Below are positions 17,951-26,467 of a stretch of 64,000 nucleotides of DNA, piece by piece. The translations under genes were made by a program, and so were the position numbers. Each line of letters opens with the position of its first letter. The first letter of the stretch is position 1. The notes under the pieces are model-generated. The model saw nothing but the letters and a program-made list of their open reading frames with translations. It searched no databases and had not been told where the DNA came from. The stretch lies in NCBI GenBank assembly GCA_937876205.1, contig CALEII010000013.1, positions 16,728 to 80,727 of the forward strand. The letters run 5' to 3'. The stretch comes from an uncultured Clostridia bacterium (lineage in GTDB: Bacteria; Bacillota; Clostridia; Oscillospirales; Acutalibacteraceae).

Positions 17951-18313
17951 ATGAAAAGAGATATGACTTGCGTAGCCTGTCCTTTAGGCTGTCAGATAAC
18001 AGTTGAAATTGAAAACGACGAAGTAGTTTCTGTTACAGGCAACACCTGTAAGCGTGGTGATGCATATGCAAGAACAGAAGTTACAAATCCTGTCCGTTCA
18101 ATTCATTCAACAGTAAAAGTAAACGGTGGTTACTACCCCGTTGTTCCCTGCAAAACATCAGGCCCCATCCCCAAGGGTGCAATCTTTGATGTTATGAAGG
18201 AAATCAACAAGGTGACAGTAGATGCTCCTGTTAAAATCGGTGATGTTTTTATTAAAAACGTCTGCGGTACAGGCGTTGACATTGTCGCAACTAACAACGA
18301 CGAAGGCAAATAA
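17951..18313 (+). CDS. DUF1667 domain protein
   Basis: 120-residue cysteine-rich protein. CVACPLGCQ at the N-terminus and a further CKRG about 30 residues on fit the DUF1667 family, which is nearly always encoded with GlpA/GlpB-like flavoproteins and resembles a small iron-sulphur module. The role is probably electron transfer or cluster binding in that complex. It ends the operon; a terminator begins seven bases after its stop. Confidence 0.85.
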   Translation: MKRDMTCVACPLGCQITVEIENDEVVSVTGNTCKRGDAYARTEVTNPVRSIHSTVKVNGGYYPVVPCKTSGPIPKGAIFDVMKEINKVTVDAPVKIGDVFIKNVCGTGVDIVATNNDEGK

Positions 18314-18319
18314 AATCTT

Positions 18320-18347
18320 AAGCCGTAGCATAAACTACGGCTTTTTA
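18320..18347 (+). terminator. Terminator after the glpA-like operon
   Basis: Perfect 9-bp stem (18320-18328 with 18335-18343), 6-base loop, then a T run. The fucosidase ATG follows only 14 bases later, leaving no room for a separate promoter, so that gene may depend on read-through. Confidence 0.85.
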
Positions 18348-18361
18348 TCTATGGTGAAATT

Positions 18362-19750
18362 ATGAAAGCATTTGAAATTGCATCTCAAGTAAAGCCAACT
18401 GAGAGACAGCTTAAGTGGATGGATATGGAATTTTATGCCATTGCGTATTATGGTATGAATACTTTCACAGGAAAGGATATCGGTGACGGATTTGCCGTAC
18501 CTGAAACTTTCTGCCCTGAGGATATAGATACAGACGAATGGGCAAAGGCTGTAGCAGACGGAAACATGTCAGGGCTCATTCTCACTGCGAGACATTATGA
18601 CGGCTTCTGTAACTGGCAGACAGAAACAACTGATTACTCAGTAAAGAGCTCTAACTGGCTTGACGGCAAGGGTGACCTTGTAAAAATGGTGGCAACATCT
18701 GCAAGGAAGCACGGTCTGAAATTCGGTCTTTACATACCTGTCTGGGACAGACACGAGCCATCTTTCAAAGAAAATGATGACAGCTACAATAACTTTATTT
18801 ATTTTCAGATTAAAGAGCTTGTAACGAATTACGGCGAGCTTTTCACATTATGGCTTGATGACAGATGCGACGAAAGAATGCCATACATAGATTATGAAGC
18901 TATTTATGCACTTATCCGGGAAAAACAGCCGGATTGTGCAATTATTTTCAGAGGACCTGACGGCAGATGGCTTGGTAACGGCAGAGGTGTTCTGAGAAAA
19001 TCTGAATGGAGCGTTGTGCCTGCATCATACACTTATGCTGAAGACGGCTCAGTTCCCCGTTCTGTCATAAAGCCGAAATACGGTCAGATGGAAATAGACA
19101 TCGGCTCTAGAAAATTCATAAAAAAAGAAACTGAATTTGCGTGGTCACACTGTGAAGCAGCAATCCCGATGAGAGGACATTGGTTCTACAAAAAAGACGA
19201 CGATATGCTTTCAAAAACCAAGGACAAGCTACTCAACTGGTATTACAGAACTGTTGGCGCAAATATGAATCTGATGCTCGGAATTGCACCCGACAAACGA
19301 GGCAGACTTAATGATCAGGATTTGCAGATTCTTGAATCAACAGGTCACGAACTGAGAGTAATTTTTGGTTACAATATTCTCAAGGATGCAGACAGAATCA
19401 TTGCATCAAGTGAACTGAGTTCAATTTATAAAGCCGTGAACATTGCAGATAATAACAATACATACTGGTCACCGTCAGAAAAGGACAAAAAACCAGAAAT
19501 AATCATTGAATTTGATGAACCTCAGATGTTTGATAAGGTTGTTATCAAGGAAAATGTCCGTAACGGTCAGAAAATCGAGGAATTTGATGTTTTCATTGAT
19601 GTAAAAGGAAAATGGAAAAAATTTGGTGAAGGAACGGTTATCGGTCATAAAGCAATCTGTCATACAAAGCCCGTTGAAACAACACGGATAAAAATCAGAA
19701 TAAAAGAATTCAGAAGCACACCTGAAATTTTATATGTTCAGATAAATTAA
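18362..19750 (+). CDS. Alpha-L-fucosidase, GH29
   Basis: 462-residue glycoside hydrolase that releases L-fucose from glycans. Family 29 landmarks are GLILTARHYDGFCNW (71-85) and LWLDD (163-167), where D166 corresponds to the catalytic nucleophile. A C-terminal beta-sandwich (about 345-462; PEIIIEFDEPQMFDKVVI) resembles an F5/8-type or CBM32 module. There is no signal peptide, so the enzyme should be cytoplasmic and act on imported fuco-oligosaccharides. No fucose isomerase, fuculose kinase or sugar transporter is in the window. It follows the GlpA-like operon after a terminator. GH29-B type (alpha-1,3/1,4) specificity is possible but not proven. Confidence 0.87.
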   Translation: MKAFEIASQVKPTERQLKWMDMEFYAIAYYGMNTFTGKDIGDGFAVPETFCPEDIDTDEWAKAVADGNMSGLILTARHYDGFCNWQTETTDYSVKSSNWLDGKGDLVKMVATSARKHGLKFGLYIPVWDRHEPSFKENDDSYNNFIYFQIKELVTNYGELFTLWLDDRCDERMPYIDYEAIYALIREKQPDCAIIFRGPDGRWLGNGRGVLRKSEWSVVPASYTYAEDGSVPRSVIKPKYGQMEIDIGSRKFIKKETEFAWSHCEAAIPMRGHWFYKKDDDMLSKTKDKLLNWYYRTVGANMNLMLGIAPDKRGRLNDQDLQILESTGHELRVIFGYNILKDADRIIASSELSSIYKAVNIADNNNTYWSPSEKDKKPEIIIEFDEPQMFDKVVIKENVRNGQKIEEFDVFIDVKGKWKKFGEGTVIGHKAICHTKPVETTRIKIRIKEFRSTPEILYVQIN

Positions 19751-19778
19751 AAATGAGCCTTTTATGGCTCATTTTTTT
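19751..19778. terminator. Shared terminator between the fucosidase and tcdA genes
   Basis: Perfect 9-bp stem (19751-19759 with 19766-19774), 6-base loop and T runs on both sides. The stop codon of tcdA on the minus strand (19769-19771) lies inside the stem, so two converging genes share it. Confidence 0.85.
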
Positions 19779-20485
19779 GCTATATCTTTAAGTATTTCAG
19801 AAGCAATAATCAACCCTACAGTTGCAGGCACAATAGCATTACTGCCGGGAATCTGACGTTTTGCTGAGACTTCATTCAACCCTTCAATTACAAACGGAGT
19901 TATAGCCTCTTCCTTGGAATAAACAACTTTCAGTTTCTTAATTCCATTATCTTTACAAAGCTTACGCATTACCCTTGCAAGAGGACAGACAGTTGTTTTG
20001 TTGATATCTGTAATTTCAAATCGTGTGGGATCCAACTTATTACCTGCACCCATTGAGCTTATTACAGGAACACTGCTTTCATACGCTTTTTTTACAATTG
20101 CAAGTTTGCCACTGACAGTATCAATGGCATCTGCAACATAATCATATTGAGAAAAATCAAAATCATCTATATTTTCGGGCAGAACAAATTTTTTATGCTT
20201 ATTCACAATGCAATCAGGATTAATACTATGAAGATGAGCCTCCATAACATCAATTTTATTTTTGCCAACTGATGACCAGTCAGCAATTAACTGTCGGTTT
20301 ATATTAGTGACAGAAACTGTATCATCATCAATTATATCAATTGTTCCGATACCGCTTCTTACGAGAGCTTCGGCAAGGTGGCCTCCAACGCCGCCGATTC
20401 CGAAAACTGCGACACGGGAATTATTGAATTTTTTCACAGCTTCTACACCGTAAAGTAATGCCGTGCGGATGAATTGCTCTTTCAT
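19769..20485 (-). CDS. tcdA: tRNA threonylcarbamoyladenosine dehydratase TcdA
   Basis: 238-residue E1/MoeB-like ATP-dependent enzyme that cyclises t6A37 of tRNAs to ct6A. The nucleotide-binding GIGGVGGHLAEALVRSGIG lies near residue 30, followed by DDTV and NINRQ, hallmarks of the family. Length is typical of CsdL/YgdL. The second ATG (20485) is preferred because AGAGGT lies directly before the first one, leaving it no spacing. It starts 19 bases after the terminator of the epimerase gene and shows no promoter of its own, so read-through expression is likely. Confidence 0.9.
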   Translation of the reverse strand: MKEQFIRTALLYGVEAVKKFNNSRVAVFGIGGVGGHLAEALVRSGIGTIDIIDDDTVSVTNINRQLIADWSSVGKNKIDVMEAHLHSINPDCIVNKHKKFVLPENIDDFDFSQYDYVADAIDTVSGKLAIVKKAYESSVPVISSMGAGNKLDPTRFEITDINKTTVCPLARVMRKLCKDNGIKKLKVVYSKEEAITPFVIEGLNEVSAKRQIPGSNAIVPATVGLIIASEILKDIAKK

Positions 20486-20500
20486 AAGCATACCTCTGAT

Positions 20501-20528
20501 AAAAACAGAGCCGTAAAAGCTACGGCTC
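20501..20528 (-). terminator. Terminator of the epimerase gene
   Basis: Perfect 8-bp stem (20521-20528 with 20508-20515), 5-base loop and TTTTT on the minus strand, nine bases beyond the stop. Confidence 0.85.
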
Positions 20529-20536
20529 CGTAAAAT

Positions 20537-21550
20537 TTATTCACCTTTCATTTCAAGAAGCTGCTGAGTGCCGTTGAAAGCATCAACAGAAAGCTTAACT
20601 GAATCGAAAATAGCTGACTTGATATCGTCTTCGGTTACACCGAGTTCAACACACCATTTTTTATCAATGAATGTCTCTCTGCACATAATCTCTGCAAGGC
20701 CTACGGGATCAATACCGCCTTCAACGCCCTTGTCAGCATACTGCTTTCTCATATAAAGACCGAAAAGCTGGAAAGACCACTTGGGGATATTGATAATGCC
20801 TCTCTTGGGATCATCCATAGCTGCGTGAACAATACGAAGGAAATCATTCCAAGTAAGATTGTAGTAGCCTACGGGAATTGCATTACCGCCAACATTCTTT
20901 TCAGCTGCACCAACAATAACCTCTGCAACCTGACGGACTGTTACCATTGTTGTACCGCCCTTGGGATACATTGTGCAAGGCTTCATAGGAGCGAGCTGTT
21001 CGATAAGGATAACCCAAACGGGTTTTCTGCCGGGCTGAGTACCAAAAATGTAAGGAAGCTCGAGAACAGCAACATCCATTGTGCCGTCCTGTGCGAAGCT
21101 GAGAGCAACTTCTTCCTGCTCAATACGGCTTCTGATATAAGGATGATGCTTTGTAAGCTCAAGCTCAGGCCATTCCTTTGCAAAATAAGCAAAGTATGAA
21201 CCGAGAACAACTGAATGCTTGACGCCAGCTTTCTTAGCAAGAGTAAGAAGCTTTCTTACCGGCTCAATATTATATTTTTTGTATGCTTCGTAAACAGGTG
21301 CAGGGAATTCAACTCTTTCATCAACACCGGCTGCAAAAACGAAAGTATCACAACCTGCCATCATTTCAAGAATTTCTTCATCAGTCTTTTCAAGATAGTT
21401 TGCGAAGATGATTTCCATCTCTTCAGGAATGGGCGCACCAACAGGAAGAGGAGGCAGAGCAAGAGTTTTAACACTGTGACCTCTGTCTATAAACATCTGC
21501 GCAGCTGCTGCACCAAGAAGACCTGTACCGCCGATCATAAATACTTTCAT
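20537..21550 (-). CDS. NAD-dependent epimerase/dehydratase (extended SDR)
   Basis: 337 residues. The Rossmann motif is MIGGTGLLGAAAA at the N-terminus, and the active-site region reads GSYFAYF rather than a textbook YxxxK, so the catalytic pair is not obvious. NAD-binding of the extended short-chain dehydrogenase type is well supported; the substrate (nucleotide sugar or other) is unknown. The ATG at 21550 is preferred over an upstream GTG because AGAAAGAAG precedes it. A strong promoter overlapped by a long inverted repeat lies just upstream, suggesting tight repression. Its own terminator isolates it from tcdA. Confidence 0.8.
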   Translation of the reverse strand: MKVFMIGGTGLLGAAAAQMFIDRGHSVKTLALPPLPVGAPIPEEMEIIFANYLEKTDEEILEMMAGCDTFVFAAGVDERVEFPAPVYEAYKKYNIEPVRKLLTLAKKAGVKHSVVLGSYFAYFAKEWPELELTKHHPYIRSRIEQEEVALSFAQDGTMDVAVLELPYIFGTQPGRKPVWVILIEQLAPMKPCTMYPKGGTTMVTVRQVAEVIVGAAEKNVGGNAIPVGYYNLTWNDFLRIVHAAMDDPKRGIINIPKWSFQLFGLYMRKQYADKGVEGGIDPVGLAEIMCRETFIDKKWCVELGVTEDDIKSAIFDSVKLSVDAFNGTQQLLEMKGE

Positions 21551-21584
21551 TTGACACACTTCTTTCTAAATATAATTCTATTTC

Positions 21585-21613
21585 ATTATAATATAGACGG
21601 TTTCGATTATCAA
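21585..21613 (-). promoter_or_regulatory. SigA-type promoter of the epimerase gene
   Basis: Minus strand TTGATA (21608-21613), exactly 17 bases, TATAAT (21585-21590). Expected start near 21578, a 28-base leader. Confidence 0.75.
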
Positions 21614-21630
21614 CACATAACCGAAACCGT
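21597..21630. promoter_or_regulatory. Inverted repeat overlapping the epimerase promoter (putative operator)
   Basis: Arms of 14 bases (21597-21610 and 21617-21630) match at 13 positions around a 6-base centre. The core is ACGGTTTCG/CGAAACCGT. It covers the -35 box and most of the spacer. No T run follows on the minus strand, so a terminator for the upstream secreted-protein gene is less likely than a repressor site, though both are possible. Confidence 0.55.
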
Positions 21631-21669
21631 TAACATTTTATTTACATTTATCGACAGATGCAAATGATA

Positions 21670-22836
21670 TTACATCCAGTTAGACCAATCCTGGAAAAGC
21701 TTGCCTATTGCACGGAAAATACTTGCAATATAATCAAGGAATCTGAGAAGCATACTCTTTTCCGGCTGAACTTCTTCCTTATCATGTTCTGTACCTGTAT
21801 CCTGCACTTTTTCAACTATTTCATAGTTAAATGCTGCTGTAGCTGCACAGTGGTCTGAAAGGGGTTCATTATCCTTACCGATAATCTGAAGGTAAGAAAA
21901 AACATCGAGAGTAAGGTCAATACCGTTACCGTCAGCAAAAATTACTCTTTCAACAGAGTCGTATGCACCCTGAGTCTGTGAGTAGCTGAGATTTGTTTCC
22001 TTTGCATATGTGTAGTAGGCTTCATATGTTTCAGGATTCTCGTGAATTTCAGAAATAGTCTGAACTGCCCATGCATCGTTAAGATAGCACTCTTCAAGAA
22101 GGTTTTCTATGAGCTTGCCGCCATCTTCTTCCCAGCATATACTCTGATTGAAGTCACCGACAACAACAACTGCGTGGTCATATGTAAGAGTTGTTTCATC
22201 AAAAACAGAATGCTTCTTAATGTATTCTGCAAGCTGAGCAAACTGTGCTTCTTTTGCCTTTACTGATTCATCACCACCGTAAGCATCAGCATGGAGATTA
22301 TAAATATCAACAAAATAACCGTCTTCAAGTTCAATTGTTGTAACGACAAAACCCTTGTATGTAAGTTCATCAGAACCTTCTGTAAGAACACCTGCTGTCT
22401 CTTCCCAAGTCTTTCTTTCTTCATTATACTGAGCATAAGAAGAGAAAACATTTACGCCGTCACCCAGGGGCACACCGCCTGCATGAACGGTCTGATGTCT
22501 TTCTGTAACATTACCGTCTTCATCAGTAACATTTTTGTAGTTTGTCATAAGCTCTCTGACATAGAGGTCATAGTTAAAATCTTCCTGAATAGCAACAACA
22601 TCATACTTAAGATTGTTGAGGATTCCGGCGATTTCAAGATTATCAGCGAGAGCATCTCTGCCGTCAGCTGTCTCAGATGCAGGAATGGGAAGACCGGCAA
22701 CATTGTAGTTGATGATGTCAAATGCACCTGTTTTTCCGACAAGAGATTCCTCTTCTGCTGCTGCAGCAATGCCGAGACAAGACATAACCATCATAACAGC
22801 AACAATTACACTGAGAAGCTTTTTAATTTTATTCAT
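21670..22836 (-). CDS. Secreted endonuclease/exonuclease/phosphatase-fold protein
   Basis: 388 residues. A signal peptide is clear (MNKIKKLLSVIVAVMMVMSC followed by an AAAA region, cleavage near residue 27). The EEP-fold motifs are in order: INYNVAGLP, VAIQEDFNYD, NLHADAY, VVGDFNQS and LSDHC, giving the metal-binding Glu, catalytic Asp/Asn pair and final Asp-His. Family members cut phosphodiesters or phosphomonoesters in DNA, sphingolipids or inositol phosphates; the substrate here is not evident. The last 25 residues (about 363-388) form a probable amphipathic helix rich in Phe, Ile and Trp, possibly a membrane anchor. It has a consensus promoter. The ATG at 22836 follows GGGTGA. Confidence 0.83.
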   Translation of the reverse strand: MNKIKKLLSVIVAVMMVMSCLGIAAAAEEESLVGKTGAFDIINYNVAGLPIPASETADGRDALADNLEIAGILNNLKYDVVAIQEDFNYDLYVRELMTNYKNVTDEDGNVTERHQTVHAGGVPLGDGVNVFSSYAQYNEERKTWEETAGVLTEGSDELTYKGFVVTTIELEDGYFVDIYNLHADAYGGDESVKAKEAQFAQLAEYIKKHSVFDETTLTYDHAVVVVGDFNQSICWEEDGGKLIENLLEECYLNDAWAVQTISEIHENPETYEAYYTYAKETNLSYSQTQGAYDSVERVIFADGNGIDLTLDVFSYLQIIGKDNEPLSDHCAATAAFNYEIVEKVQDTGTEHDKEEVQPEKSMLLRFLDYIASIFRAIGKLFQDWSNWM

Positions 22837-22876
22837 ACAATTCACCCTTTACTGAATGTAAAATTTTCATATTTTA

Positions 22877-22904
22877 ATTATATCATAAATATTTTTTTTG
22901 TCAA
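22877..22904 (-). promoter_or_regulatory. Consensus SigA promoter of the secreted EEP gene
   Basis: Minus strand TTGACA (22899-22904), 16 bases, TATAAT (22877-22882): both hexamers are perfect. It lies between the mltG stop and the EEP start, so the EEP gene is an independent unit. Confidence 0.8.
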
Positions 22905-22906
22905 TA

Positions 22907-24112
22907 TTATTGAGCAAGTCCGTATTTTGAAATATTGTATTCCTGCTCCTGAAGAGATTTCGCAACGTGGAATTCATTATTTCTGTCGTGAATGAAATAG
23001 TAATAATCTGTTTCAGGTGCATTGAGAACTGCTGAAATAGCATCGTCACCGGGGTTACAGATGGCACCAACGGGCAAACCACGGCAGGAATATGTGTCAT
23101 AAAGTGAGTCAAAAGCCTCCATATCAGCTTCAGAAAGACCTGAAAGATTAGAATCGATATAAATGCTTGTAGAGTCACATTCAAGACGCATATTTGCATC
23201 AATACGGTTAAAGAGAATTGAGCCTACAACGGGCATATCTGCACCGACTGCTTCTTTTTCAACAATAGAAGCAAGCTTGATAATCTGATCTACAGTCAAT
23301 CTTCTTTCCTGTGCTTTAGTGGCATAATCATCTGTCCAGCGTCTGTCAAAGTTATTAAGGAATTTCTTTATAACACTTACGGCACCTTCACCTACATAGA
23401 ATTCATATGTGTCAGGATAAAGATAGCCTTCAAGGAGCATATATCTCGCCTGTGTATCTGCCATTGACTTAAGGAAATCAAAATCCTCAGAGAAATCGTG
23501 AGTCTTCATTGCTTCAACAAGCTTTGCCCTTGAGCAGACATTGTTTTCTTCAAGAAGAGCAAAAATCTGATCTGCAGTATATCCCTCAGGGAATGTAAGC
23601 TTGACAGTTTTTGCGTCTGAGCTGTTAAGTGCCTTGATTTCATTGAGCATATTTTCAAGTCCCATTGAAGGTTTGAATTCATATGTTCTTGCAATATATC
23701 CTTCATCTGAATAACCGATAAATCTTGCTGCAATTTTACAGAACCAGGCATTTTTGATAACACCAGCATCATCAAGAGCATTTATGACATCATTTGTGTC
23801 CATACCGTCTGTTATAACAACAGAAGTTACTGTGTCGCGCTTTTCATTTATATGAATAGCAAGTACATCATTGACACAAGACACAACAACAGAAGCTATA
23901 AGTACAGAAATTGCAACAACAATTGACATAATTATGCTCACATTTTTCACGTTGTAAAGCACCATTTTCTTCTGTGCCGCTTTTCTCTTCTCAAGCTTAA
24001 TCATTTCAGGTGTTTTTTCTTCAGGTGCTTCAATTGTGTTGGGAGCACGTGAAGGTCTTTTTCCCGATGAAAGCTTTTTGATGGGATTATTTTCTTTTTT
24101 AGGCTTGCTCAT
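22907..24112 (-). CDS. mltG: Endolytic transglycosylase MltG
   Basis: 401-residue membrane-anchored murein transglycosylase that cleaves nascent glycan strands and so sets their length. A cytoplasmic N-terminus rich in Lys and Pro (1-75) leads to one transmembrane helix (about 80-100), then LysM-like and YceG catalytic domains. ASIVEKEA holds the catalytic glutamate, and SILFNRID, LPVGAICNPG and YYYFIHD are family signatures. The longer upstream frame was rejected because AGAAAGGG precedes the ATG at 24112 and MSKPKKENN fits a cytoplasmic start. It is last in the fifteen-gene run that begins at ruvC. Confidence 0.93.
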   Translation of the reverse strand: MSKPKKENNPIKKLSSGKRPSRAPNTIEAPEEKTPEMIKLEKRKAAQKKMVLYNVKNVSIIMSIVVAISVLIASVVVSCVNDVLAIHINEKRDTVTSVVITDGMDTNDVINALDDAGVIKNAWFCKIAARFIGYSDEGYIARTYEFKPSMGLENMLNEIKALNSSDAKTVKLTFPEGYTADQIFALLEENNVCSRAKLVEAMKTHDFSEDFDFLKSMADTQARYMLLEGYLYPDTYEFYVGEGAVSVIKKFLNNFDRRWTDDYATKAQERRLTVDQIIKLASIVEKEAVGADMPVVGSILFNRIDANMRLECDSTSIYIDSNLSGLSEADMEAFDSLYDTYSCRGLPVGAICNPGDDAISAVLNAPETDYYYFIHDRNNEFHVAKSLQEQEYNISKYGLAQ

Positions 24113-24131
24113 ATTATTCAACCCTTTCTTA

Positions 24132-24677
24132 TCAATAGCATGTCTGAACTGTCGACCTGACTTCAAAAGCCTTTTCAGCAGAACAGAGATATGCAATAAT
24201 CTCAAACGCAAACTCACTTGCTGCACCTGCACCTTTTGCAGTAATTATATTTCCATCCCTGACTGCAAATTTATCTGAAAGCACGGCGTTACCAAGGTCA
24301 TTCTCAAATCCCGGGAAACAGGTCGCAAACTTGCCGTCAAGAAGATTTTTATGACCGAGAATTGACGGCGCTGCACATATTGCGGCAACAAGCTTATTTT
24401 CTGCAACACAAAAATCAATAGCTGACTGAACTGTTTCATCTTTTTCAAGATTTATTGTACCGGGCATTCCTCCCGGAAGAATAATACCGTCTACAGCATT
24501 AAAATCTTTGATATCAGCTGTTGTTTTATCACAGACAATACTGATGCCGTGTGCACCTGTGACCGTGATATCACCCACAGCTACTGTTTCAACTGCAACT
24601 CCGGCTCTTTTAAGATAATCAACGGGAGTTATTGCCTCAACTTCTTCAAAGCCGTCGGCAAAAAAAGCTAAAATCAT
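24132..24677 (-). CDS. DJ-1/PfpI family protein
   Basis: 181 residues. The DJ-1 fold is shown by FFADGFEEVEA at the N-terminus, ILPGGMPG and the nucleophile elbow AAICAAPSILG with the reactive cysteine. Relatives (YajL, ThiJ) act as glyoxalase III or protein deglycases or as chaperones under carbonyl stress. Fourteen bases follow the DUF2156/GNAT gene and 19 precede mltG, so it is within the long operon. Exact activity is uncertain, as for most of the family. Confidence 0.9.
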   Translation of the reverse strand: MILAFFADGFEEVEAITPVDYLKRAGVAVETVAVGDITVTGAHGISIVCDKTTADIKDFNAVDGIILPGGMPGTINLEKDETVQSAIDFCVAENKLVAAICAAPSILGHKNLLDGKFATCFPGFENDLGNAVLSDKFAVRDGNIITAKGAGAASEFAFEIIAYLCSAEKAFEVRSTVQTCY

Positions 24678-24691
24678 AATACTTCTCCTCT

Positions 24692-26434
24692 CTACATACA
24701 GGGTTGTCCGAGATAAATGTCTCTTAATTGTTCAAGCTCATCATTTAGCATCAGCATCATACCTGATTTCGTTATATCTGATGTGCCGTAATCAAGAGAA
24801 ATACAAACGGGAGTTTTTAGTTTTATAATATCACAATCAACGTCAGACAAGACGCTGAGAATATGCTGATAATTGCAGTCGGAAGATATTGCTTCTTCAA
24901 TTACAGCTGCATTTTCCTGTTTACTGCCGATAATGAATACTTTATCTTCATCATCAAAAGCTACAGATATTTCAAAGCCGGTATTTTTAGCACAAAAGCG
25001 GGCAAAATCAGTATAGCCTGCATCAAAAGTGATATAATTCTCAGACGGAACACTGTTTCTGATGCCTGAATAGTCAGCTGAACAATTAAAATACCGTGAA
25101 GAATTCAGATGACTGAGACTTCCCTTTTCTATTGTATATACACGCTCACTAAATACATCTTTGAAACCGAGTTTTTTGTAATATCCGTATAATGATTCCT
25201 CGGCAGGATAAAGACATATAAAATCAATGCCGTTCTTTTTAAGTTCTGATGCAGTTCTGGCAATCATACTTTGCATAATCCCTTTGCTTCTGTAAGAAGG
25301 ATGTGTCGCAGCAGCATAGAGATATTTACCTGAAAACCTTTTATTGAATGAAACAAGCTGAACATCAATAAGATAAAATGCCGAAACAATTTTTCCGTCT
25401 TCACGGTAAGCATAAATATCCGACGAATTCACACAGTCTATGAGAAATTTATCGGGATATATCTTATCATCACCAAAGACATCGCACCACAGCTGTGACA
25501 ATTCATCAAAATCATTTTCATCAGCATAAAAATCTCTTAAAGGGTCGTTTTTGATTCGTAATGTATATTTATCAAGAAGAAATTCAGGATAATATGAAAG
25601 CTTTGCTTTTCTGAGCCCCTCAGCACCTGTGTCTTCTTCCCTGTTTACATAATCAAACTCTGTGAGCATCAGCTTGGTAAATCCGTTATTTATTACAGGA
25701 AAAGCATCTCTGTAATCGGGTACCGTTTTTTCATAATGGGTACAAAAAGTATTATTCTTCAGCGGCTCCCCCATTGTAAAGGCAACAGGTTTGCCGTCAG
25801 CATAAAGAATTGCACCCATAAAGCCGAGCATATCAAAGTATTTGACAGCCTTGCTGAGAGCATTGAACTCGTGAAGCAGTTCTTCATCTTCAGAATCCTT
25901 GCCAGACAGCCAGCTTTTGGCAATATCAAGACAAAGATGAATATTATCTTTTGTTATCGGGTCGCAGGAAATATCAGTATGCTTTCTGAAAAAGGCATTA
26001 ACGTGACCTTTTTTGCCGTGAAACTTTTTGCCTGCAAGCTCTGCCATATTTTTTACAGAATACACATATTCAGAAGAGTCTCTGTCATATCTGAAAGAAA
26101 AATAATCGGGAAATAATGCCTCAAGCTCTGCTTTATTTACTTCAAGCAGCTGATGCATTCTGAAAGGCTGACCTGCCGAGGCAGCATCATCCATCATAGC
26201 AACAATTGCACCTTTTATATCACCCTGACCTGACGGATAAGCATACGAAAATTTACCGCCAAAGTCGGAACGCATAAGGCACATACCTTCATATTCAGCA
26301 ATTTCAAGACCGTATTGTTCACCCCAGCAAAACAGATTGCCGAAGCAATAACAGGCACCGTCAGTATTACCCTGAGCAATACATTCAGATATCCACTTTT
26401 TGTCTTGCGCTGTGATTTTTCTGAAATTCAGCAT
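24692..26434 (-). CDS. Two-domain acyltransferase: DUF2156 (phosphatidylglycerol lysyltransferase-like) plus GNAT
   Basis: 580 residues. Residues 1-290 match DUF2156, the C-terminal catalytic fold of phosphatidylglycerol lysyltransferases (MprF): GEPLKNNTFCTHYEKTVP and REEDTGAEGLRKAKLSYYPE are typical. Residues about 300-430 form a GNAT acetyltransferase with the acetyl-CoA loop ATHPSYRSKGIMQSMI and YGYYKKLGFKD. The last 140 residues are less clear and may be an SCP2-like module as in Eis proteins. Two acyl-transfer domains in one soluble chain are uncommon. It follows pgsA, the gene making phosphatidylglycerol phosphate, which hints at a link to lipid modification; this is inference. No membrane segments are seen. 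Confidence 0.75.
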   Translation of the reverse strand: MLNFRKITAQDKKWISECIAQGNTDGACYCFGNLFCWGEQYGLEIAEYEGMCLMRSDFGGKFSYAYPSGQGDIKGAIVAMMDDAASAGQPFRMHQLLEVNKAELEALFPDYFSFRYDRDSSEYVYSVKNMAELAGKKFHGKKGHVNAFFRKHTDISCDPITKDNIHLCLDIAKSWLSGKDSEDEELLHEFNALSKAVKYFDMLGFMGAILYADGKPVAFTMGEPLKNNTFCTHYEKTVPDYRDAFPVINNGFTKLMLTEFDYVNREEDTGAEGLRKAKLSYYPEFLLDKYTLRIKNDPLRDFYADENDFDELSQLWCDVFGDDKIYPDKFLIDCVNSSDIYAYREDGKIVSAFYLIDVQLVSFNKRFSGKYLYAAATHPSYRSKGIMQSMIARTASELKKNGIDFICLYPAEESLYGYYKKLGFKDVFSERVYTIEKGSLSHLNSSRYFNCSADYSGIRNSVPSENYITFDAGYTDFARFCAKNTGFEISVAFDDEDKVFIIGSKQENAAVIEEAISSDCNYQHILSVLSDVDCDIIKLKTPVCISLDYGTSDITKSGMMLMLNDELEQLRDIYLGQPCM

Positions 26435-26467
26435 TTTAAAATTCCTTTATATTTAATGGTATGTATA

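Noticed and set aside
22291..22995. A 234-codon open frame on the plus strand
   Set aside because: Antisense to the secreted EEP gene and mltG end, with composition of a reverse-complement shadow.
24113..24232. A 40-residue N-terminal extension of MltG
   Set aside because: It overlaps the DJ-1 gene's end, and an SD-supported ATG at 24112 fits the family better.
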